Positions 8,883 to 13,625 of a DNA stretch of 13,625 nucleotides are shown here, in pieces (the first letter of the stretch is position 1; every line of letters starts with the position of its first letter). The DNA lies in assembly GCA_026770595.1 (NCBI GenBank), contig MU634281.1, forward strand, positions 1 through 13,625, read 5' to 3'. Below the pieces are notes generated by a model. That model was not told the origin of the DNA. It saw only the letters and a list, made by a program, of their open reading frames with translations, and made no database searches. A program made the translations under genes and the position numbers. This DNA is from Ochromonadaceae sp. CCMP2298. Taxonomy: Eukaryota > Sar > Synurophyceae > Ochromonadales > Ochromonadaceae.

Positions 8883-8889
8883 TATAAAA
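8883..8889 (+). promoter_or_regulatory. TATA box (tataaaa) of the aldehyde dehydrogenase gene
   Basis: A perfect TATAAAA lies 89 bases before the ATG at 8972 and 239 before the ATG at 9122. By the usual spacing, transcription would start near 8910-8920, upstream of both candidate start codons and of the short upstream frame at 8928. Confidence 0.55.
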
Positions 8890-8927
8890 CCCTACCAAAT
8901 GTGCACCCAAAACAAATAAAAACCAAA

Positions 8928-8975
8928 ATGATTTTTATTTTCCCTTCGCCGAAAGAATATCTGACGAGAAAATGA
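8928..8975 (+). other. Upstream ORF, 15 codons, stop overlapping the next ATG (ATGA)
   Basis: The first ATG after the predicted transcription start opens a 15-codon frame whose TGA (8973-8975) overlaps the ATG at 8972. If transcribed it could tune use of the 8972 or 9122 start by reinitiation or leaky scanning. This is inferred from position only. Confidence 0.35.
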
Positions 8976-11716
8976 GCACCGCCTCGCTTCTTCTTTTGCA
9001 CAGCCCCTGCCAGCTTCAACTCTTCAACTGCAACTCTAATGGTGCCAGTTCCATTGTGATTCACCATCAGTTGATGTTCTCTGCCCCGCAAATCCACCCG
9101 TCAGACCCCGAACCAATCATCATGGCCAACCTACTCCCCCGCCCCGCGTTCAAGGAGCAGTACGATAACTATATCAATGGCAAGTTCGTGCCTCCCGTAG
9201 GCGGCGAGTATTTCGACAATCCCTCCCCAATTGATGGCGTGGCCTTCACCAAGGCTGCGCGCTCTGGGCAGGCCGACGTTGAGCTCGCTCTGGACGCCGC
9301 GCACGCCGCCGCCCCCGCCTGGGGCAAGACGTCCGCCACCACTCGCTCGAACATTCTGCTGAAGATCGCGGACAGAATCGAGGCCAACCTGCAGCACCTG
9401 GCGATCGTGGAGACCATCGACAACGGCAAGGCGGTGAGGGAGACGATGGCGGCGGACCTGCCCTTGGTCGTGGACCACTTCAGATACTTCGCAGCGGCCA
9501 TCCGCGCAGACGAGGGGAGCATCGCGGAGCAGGACGAGCTCACCGTCAGCATCGTCATCTACGAGCCCCTGGGCGTGGTGGGACAGGTAAACACCCCCTT
9601 TTCTTCGATGTGCTCTTTTTAGTACGCCTGCTCACCCCCCTCCCTGCCCCCCTACCCCTGTACCTCCCCTACCTCAGATCATCCCCTGGAACTTCCCCCT
9701 CCTCATGGCTGCCTGGAAAGTCGCCCCCGCCCTAGCTGCCGGCAACTGCATCGTTTTGAAGCCTGCCGAGCAGACGCCCACCTCCATCATGGTGCTGATG
9801 GAGCTAATAGGGGACCTGCTGCCCGCAGGTAAAAACACACATAAACCCACATTAAACCCACTTAAAAACCCCATTAAATACGTTTAAACCCACACACACT
9901 GAGATGTACATTTAAACCCACACGCTAACATCTGCATATACATCCACATGTACATTCACGTATACATTCACACATACATTTATATATACCACATATAAAC
10001 CCACAGACACGCTAACATTCACACACATTTATACCACACACACTCACACACACATGTATACCACACACACAGGAGTGCTCAACATCGTCACGGGCTTCGG
10101 CGCGGAGGCGGGCGCGGCGCTGGCCTCTTCCGACCGCATCTCCAAGATCGCGTTCACGGGATCCACCGTCACCGGTACGTGTGGGTTTTAATGTATACAT
10201 CAGTGTGCATGTGTGGGTTTTAATGTATACATCAGTGTGCATGTGTGGGTTTTAATGTATATCTCAGTGTTTGGGGGTTCAATGTATCGAAGATCGCGTT
10301 CACGGGCTCCACCGTGACTGGCATGCTCGCCGCACCACCTCGTTATTACATATCCTGATTCTTACCCTGATTCTTGCCCTGATTCTTACCCCTCAGGCCA
10401 GAAAGTGATGGAGGCTGCTACCAAGACCATCATCCCCGTGACCATGGAGCTGGGCGGCAAGTCTCCCATGATCTTCATGCCCAGCGTGGGCGACAAAGAC
10501 GACGCCTTCTTCGACAAGGCCATCGAGGGGGCCGTGATGTTCGCCCTGAACCAGGGGGAGATCTGCACCTGCCCCAGGTAGGTGTAGCTGTGTAGAATTA
10601 CATAAAAGACGTCTTTTTATCTGTCTTTTTATCATGATTCCCTGGACCAAATCTGGACGTTTACCCTCTGTTCGCATATACTAACTGTTTTTTTTCTTCT
10701 AAAATCCATGTTATACTGTAACACTGTATGGTTCATCTACTTCGGTCTGCGGCCTCTCAGCCGCATGCTGGTGCACGAAGACATCTACGAGAAGTTCATG
10801 GAGAGGGTGCTGCAGAGGGTCAAGATGATCAAGATCGGACACCCCCTGGACCCCGAGAGCATGATGGGCGCGCAGTAAGTATAATGCCATTGCTACGATT
10901 CCTTACAGCTATACTTCCATACTATCACAACTGTACTACCGTACTACCACTGTACCACCATACCACCATATCACCATCAAACAACTCACCACTTACCACT
11001 CCCACTCAAACAACCTCAACCCACCCACCTGCACTCTCAAACCACTCTAAAACCCACCCACAGGGTTTCTGAGAGCCAGATGAACCGCATCGCCGAGTAC
11101 CTGGACATCGGCAAGGCGGAGGGAGCGGAGCTGCTGGTGGGCGGGAAGATCAACAAGCTCTCGGGAGAGGTACGCTATCTGTTATATGATATTTATGCTA
11201 TATATGCTATATATGCTATATATGCCATATATGCTATGTACTGTGTGTGTCCCTGCCACTCTGCTAACATCCCTCTCCCACCACCCCTCCCCCTCTTCCC
11301 CTACACCCACACCCCACCCCCCCCTCCAGCTGGGCGGCGGCTACTACATCGAGCCCACCATCCTCAAGGGCACCAATGGCATGCGCGTCTTCCAAGAGGA
11401 GATATTCGGCCCTGTGGCCTCCGTCACCACCTTCAAGACCGCCGACGAGGCGGTGTCCATCGCCAACGACACCATCTACGGCCTGGGCGCGGGCGTGTGG
11501 ACGCGCGACGCGCACGAGATCTACCAGATCCCCAGGGCCATCCAGGCGGGCAGGGTGTGGGTCAACTGCTACCACCTCTACCCGGCCCACTCGCCCTTCG
11601 GCGGGTACAAGAAGTCGGGCTTCGGCAGAGAGAACCACAAGATGATGCTGAACCACTACCGCAACACGAAGAACATGCTCATCAGCTACGACAAGAACAA
11701 GATGGGGTTCTTCTAA
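8972..11716 (+). CDS. Aldehyde dehydrogenase, bacterial AldB/ExaC type
   Basis: Seven exons: 8972-9586, 9678-9828, 10073-10174, 10397-10577, 10761-10874, 11064-11169, 11330-11716, all GT-AG and in phase. Homology to bacterial enzymes begins at Met9122 ([20 protein letters not shown]), giving 501 residues, the family's usual length. The 8972 start adds 50 residues with no arginine or lysine, a poor mitochondrial presequence, so 9122 may be the true start. Numbering from 9122: oxyanion Asn160 in [14 protein letters not shown] of the NAD fold, catalytic-base Glu257 in TMELGGKSP, nucleophile Cys296 in [11 protein letters not shown], and the QEEIFGPV and [19 protein letters not shown] blocks. The GEICTC active-site loop and the NCYHLYPAH block mark the AldB/ExaC group, which oxidises acetaldehyde and similar aldehydes to acids with NAD(P). 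Intron 4 is an introner; intron 3 holds a copy of the preceding exon end. Confidence 0.96.
10179..10286 (+). repeat. 32-base tandem repeat in aldehyde dehydrogenase intron 3
   Basis: Units at 10179-10210 and 10211-10242 are identical (gtgtgggttttaatgtatac...gtgtgcat). A third from 10243 diverges after its first 20 or so bases and a degenerate partial unit follows. The array begins just inside the donor GTACGT and ends at the copied exon piece (10287). Confidence 0.88.
10287..10321 (+). repeat. Intronic copy of the exon 3 end (35 bases)
   Basis: 10287-10321 matches 10141-10175 (the exon 3 end plus the first donor base) at 31 of 35 bases without gaps. Read in the exon frame, both encode [12 protein letters not shown]: all four differences are third-position, synonymous changes. 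The copy lacks a GT at the matching site; it reads GTGACTG|GCATGC, at best a GC donor. Confidence 0.9.
10578..10760 (+). mobile_element. Introner copy 4 (intron 4 of the aldehyde dehydrogenase gene, 183 bases)
   Basis: It begins GTAGGTGTAGCTGTGTAGAA, then CATAAAAGACGTCTTTTTAT (with the 14-base palindrome AAAAGACGTCTTTT), CTGTCTTTTTATCATG, CCAAATCTGG, TACTAAC (10679-10685, a textbook branch-point sequence), a T-run, TATGGTTCATCTACTTCGG and TCTGCGGCCTCTCAG. Blocks and order match the minus-strand copies in the ABCA-like gene. It splits Ser300 (phase 2), three codons after catalytic Cys296. Confidence 0.9.
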
Positions 11717-11950
11717 ACACACACAGGCACGCACATGCACGCGCACATGCACATGTACACGCATATACGCGCACACACATCAACACAGCAAATTGTCCCT
11801 CTATCAACATGAATTCATTAAGTATCCCCCAGCAAGCTGGTAGGCAGATAGGCAGATATGAGATGAGTTGAATAGATTAAACCTTAAAGTTTAATAAGCA
11901 AATCCGATCTCACTACCTTAACTTGTCCTGGCATGAATCCTGCCCTAGCT

Positions 11951-12006
11951 GCTCCTGCCTGCTCCTGCCTGCTCCTGCCTGCTCCTGCCTGCTCCTGCCT
12001 GCTCCT
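11951..12006 (+). repeat. 10-base perfect tandem repeat gctcctgcct x5 plus partial
   Basis: Five identical copies start at 11951, 11961, 11971, 11981 and 11991, followed by gctcct. Long open frames over this array are repeat artefacts. Confidence 0.95.
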
Positions 12007-12046
12007 TGTCCAGTGTGGCAGTAGGGACCCAGCCCGTGCACCCTCA

Positions 12047-12116
12047 ACTCCTACTCCTACTCCTACTCCTACTCCTACTCCTACTCCTACTCCTACTCCT
12101 ACTCCTACTCCTACTC
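12047..12116 (+). repeat. Hexamer microsatellite (actcct)n
   Basis: About 70 bases of uninterrupted actcct units, read as ctactc in another register. It encodes Pro-Thr or poly-Leu in plus frames and Gly-Val in minus frames, none of which looks like a real protein. Confidence 0.95.
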
Positions 12117-12158
12117 GTACTACTCCCAACTACTCCTATTCCCTACTACAACCCCCAC

Positions 12159-13625
12159 CTACACATATTCCGCCACCTCCACCCCAAACCTGCTCAGGGC
12201 GATCTGCTTGCCGAAATGAACCACCACTAAACCGCTCAGATCGGCGTCGCAGGGGCAGGGCGGGTCCTGCGCCCTCAGCCAGCTTAGCACCTCCCACTGC
12301 TCCTCGCCCACGGCACCCCTGCAGGCGTCGCCCCAGGGACAGGGGGGCTGGAGCGAGCGCAAGAGCTGGATCTTCTCCAGCTCCCCGCCAGCCGCCAGCT
12401 CCGCGATCAGGCCCTCGCTCCACGAGCAGGGGGGATCTTGGGCCCTCAGCCATTCGAGAATTTCGTGGCGTTGCGATGGCAATACTCGATCCAAAGCAAA
12501 TCTGGTCAAATCTGCGTGCCACGGGCAGGGGGGGTCTTGGGCTCTCAGCCATTTGACGACATCCCAGTGGCCGCTCGCTGCTGCCTCTCTGCACACCTCA
12601 GCATCCCACGGGCAGGGCGGATCGTACATCCGCAGCACCTGCAGCGACTCAAGCTCACCACTGCCCGCAGCTGTCCGGCACAGGCTCGAGTCCCAGGGGC
12701 AGGGGGGGACCTGGCTGCGCAGCCAATCCAGAGTATCCAACTGAAATTCCTCTACCGCTGCAGCGCACGCACTCACATCCCACGGGCACGGGGGCTGCTG
12801 ATCTCGCATCCACGTTAGCATGTGAGTATGACCAAACATAGCAGCGTACTTAGCAGCGTCGGCATCCCATGGACAAGGAGGGGTTTGGGCTCTGAGCCAT
12901 CTAAGCAGATCGAAATTATCGTGGATGATTGCAATTGGGCACGTAGAATTGCCCCACGGGCAGGGAGGCTGCTGCGCCCTCAACCAGCCCAGCATCTCTA
13001 TCTGACCGTTTTTGGCTGCCTCGTATACGGTAGACTCGTCCCAAGGGCACGGGGGGCTTTGTGCTCGCAGCCACTCGATCACCTCCAGCTGCCCGTGTAC
13101 TGCCGCACTAGTACACGTCTTGACATCCCACGGGCATCTGGGCGTCTGTGCCCGCAGCCACTGCACCACCTCGAGCTGGCCCGCCTCCGCAGCCGCCGCT
13201 ATGGTTCCCGCGCCGCATGGGCAGGGGGGGCTTTGGCTTCGCAGCCACTCGAGTACCTCTATGCAGCCTCCCCTCGCAGCAGCTGCGCACGTCTTTCCGT
13301 TCCAAGGGCACGGAGGATCCTGCGCTCGCAGCCATTGGACGACGGATAGATGGCCCCCACCCGCTGCGGCCGCACAGGTGGTGGTGTTCCACGCAGCAGG
13401 CTTGTCCCTCCTCCGGGCCCACTTGAGCACCTCGAGGTGTCCCCCCGCCGCGCTGATGTTGCAGATATCCTTTCTGTCTGGCATTCTCGCCTCGTTCCTG
13501 GCCCAGGTAAAGAGCTCCAGTGATGATAGGAAATCCCTCACGCTCAGACTCTTTCGAGGGATGCCGGCCATTGCAGCATTGCAGCTCTTGGACACTTGAC
13601 GCAGCTGCGGGTCGCAGGTCTCACC
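12159..13625 (-). CDS. Ankyrin-like repeat protein with WLRAQxPPCPW repeats; 5' end open at window edge
   Basis: One long exon of about 14 units of 33-36 residues on the pattern [T/C]xxAAxxGxLEVLxWLRAQxPPCPWD. Only the first unit (DKPAAW) and a few later ones (SPPCPCG, DPPCSWS, DPPCPCD) deviate. Each unit has the helix-turn-helix look of an ankyrin repeat with a Cys/Trp-containing loop. Such repeats mediate protein binding; the partner is unknown. The family is common in algal and protist genomes. The frame stays open to the right edge. The first ATG is at 13571 and a GTG at 13595, but residues LRQVSKSCNAAM resemble the end of an F-box, and a plausible acceptor (acccgcag) precedes 13604, so an upstream exon is likely. 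The stop at 12159 may be bypassed by a last intron (see findings). No introner lies inside the repeat exon. Confidence 0.85.
   Translation of the reverse strand, partial: GETCDPQLRQVSKSCNAAMAGIPRKSLSVRDFLSSLELFTWARNEARMPDRKDICNISAAGGHLEVLKWARRRDKPAAWNTTTCAAAAGGGHLSVVQWLRAQDPPCPWNGKTCAAAARGGCIEVLEWLRSQSPPCPCGAGTIAAAAEAGQLEVVQWLRAQTPRCPWDVKTCTSAAVHGQLEVIEWLRAQSPPCPWDESTVYEAAKNGQIEMLGWLRAQQPPCPWGNSTCPIAIIHDNFDLLRWLRAQTPPCPWDADAAKYAAMFGHTHMLTWMRDQQPPCPWDVSACAAAVEEFQLDTLDWLRSQVPPCPWDSSLCRTAAGSGELESLQVLRMYDPPCPWDAEVCREAAASGHWDVVKWLRAQDPPCPWHADLTRFALDRVLPSQRHEILEWLRAQDPPCSWSEGLIAELAAGGELEKIQLLRSLQPPCPWGDACRGAVGEEQWEVLSWLRAQDPPCPCDADLSGLVVVHFGKQIALSRFGVEVAEYV

Larger units (their letters stand above)
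7834..8971. promoter_or_regulatory. Divergent intergenic region (apyrase / aldehyde dehydrogenase)
   Basis: A 1.1-kb AT-rich spacer between two divergent starts. It holds a 27-base tandem duplication (8191-8244), a cluster of actagta-type short repeats (8341-8392), an 11-base palindrome cggaaattccg at 8859-8869, and a TATA box at 8883. No protein-coding gene, tRNA or other RNA gene could be recognised. Open frames near 8463-8645 and 8723-9097 lack any family resemblance. Confidence 0.5.
11717..12158. other. Convergent intergenic region with microsatellites
   Basis: After the aldehyde dehydrogenase stop comes a cacacgcacatg-rich stretch (11714-11782), then unique sequence with a possible introner 3'-end relic on the minus strand (11870-11894), then two arrays. 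gctcctgcct is repeated five times perfectly at 11951-12000, and a ctactc hexamer array runs 12047-12116 (about 11-12 copies). No gene is recognised on either strand. Confidence 0.6.

Noticed and set aside
8723-9097. 124-codon minus-strand frame upstream of and overlapping the dehydrogenase
   Set aside because: It is AT-rich Phe/Lys/Arg sequence with no recognisable domain and overlaps the TATA box and 5' leader of a well-supported gene.
11264-11776. 170-codon minus-strand frame
   Set aside because: It is antisense to the last exon of the aldehyde dehydrogenase, which has clear conserved motifs.
11933-12556. 207-codon plus-strand frame with Pro-Thr repeats
   Set aside because: It is made of the 10-base and 6-base microsatellites plus antisense ankyrin sequence.
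12822-13599. Two long plus-strand frames across the ankyrin-like exon
   Set aside because: Both are shadows of the repeat array on the minus strand; their periodicity simply mirrors the 33-36-codon repeat.
12159-13625. Giant-virus origin for the ankyrin-like gene
   Set aside because: PPCPW-type repeats occur in some large DNA viruses, but the neighbouring spliced eukaryotic genes and lack of any viral hallmark gene give no support.

Overview
The window reads as nuclear DNA of an intron-rich, gene-dense eukaryote, most likely a microalga. Exons are GC-rich. Introns and spacers are AT-rich or low-complexity and packed with short tandem repeats. A stramenopile (pelagophyte-like) or haptophyte source is an inference from three things: the ankyrin-like WLRAQDPPCPW repeat family, a bacterial-type aldehyde dehydrogenase carrying introns, and repeated 'introner' introns. 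The sequence alone does not fix the lineage.

Layout. (1) 163-3788, minus: 5' nine exons of a large membrane protein whose topology fits the first half of an ABCA-like transporter. The gene runs off the left edge. (2) 4275-5163, plus: a four-exon ubiquitin-conjugating enzyme of the UBC7/UBE2G type, divergent from gene 1. (3) 5770-7833, minus: a three-exon GDA1/CD39 nucleoside phosphatase (apyrase) with signal peptide and C-terminal membrane anchor, convergent with gene 2. (4) 8972-11716, plus: a seven-exon AldB/ExaC-type aldehyde dehydrogenase, divergent from gene 3 and with a TATA box. (5) 12159-13625, minus: an ankyrin-like repeat protein, open at the right edge and convergent with gene 4. 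Nothing suggests the five genes form one pathway. They look like ordinary neighbours.

The unusual content is in the introns. Four introns share one interspersed sequence family: three in the ABCA-like gene on the minus strand and one in the aldehyde dehydrogenase on the plus strand. Each begins GTAGGT and ends YCAG. They share the blocks CATAAAAGACGTCTTTTTAT, CCAAATCTGG, a CTAAC branch-point-like motif, and a TATGGTTYATCTNATTCGG end block, in the order expected for transcription of each host gene. These are introners, introns multiplied as mobile units, and one sits three codons after the catalytic cysteine of a bacterial-type gene.

A second process is visible as well. In the apyrase, the aldehyde dehydrogenase and the ABCA-like gene, the last 20-35 bases of an exon are copied again inside the following intron, usually next to a tandem array. 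In the apyrase the two copies end exactly at the two splice junctions, so the intron looks born from a tandem duplication of exon sequence. The window therefore appears to record two routes of recent intron gain side by side.
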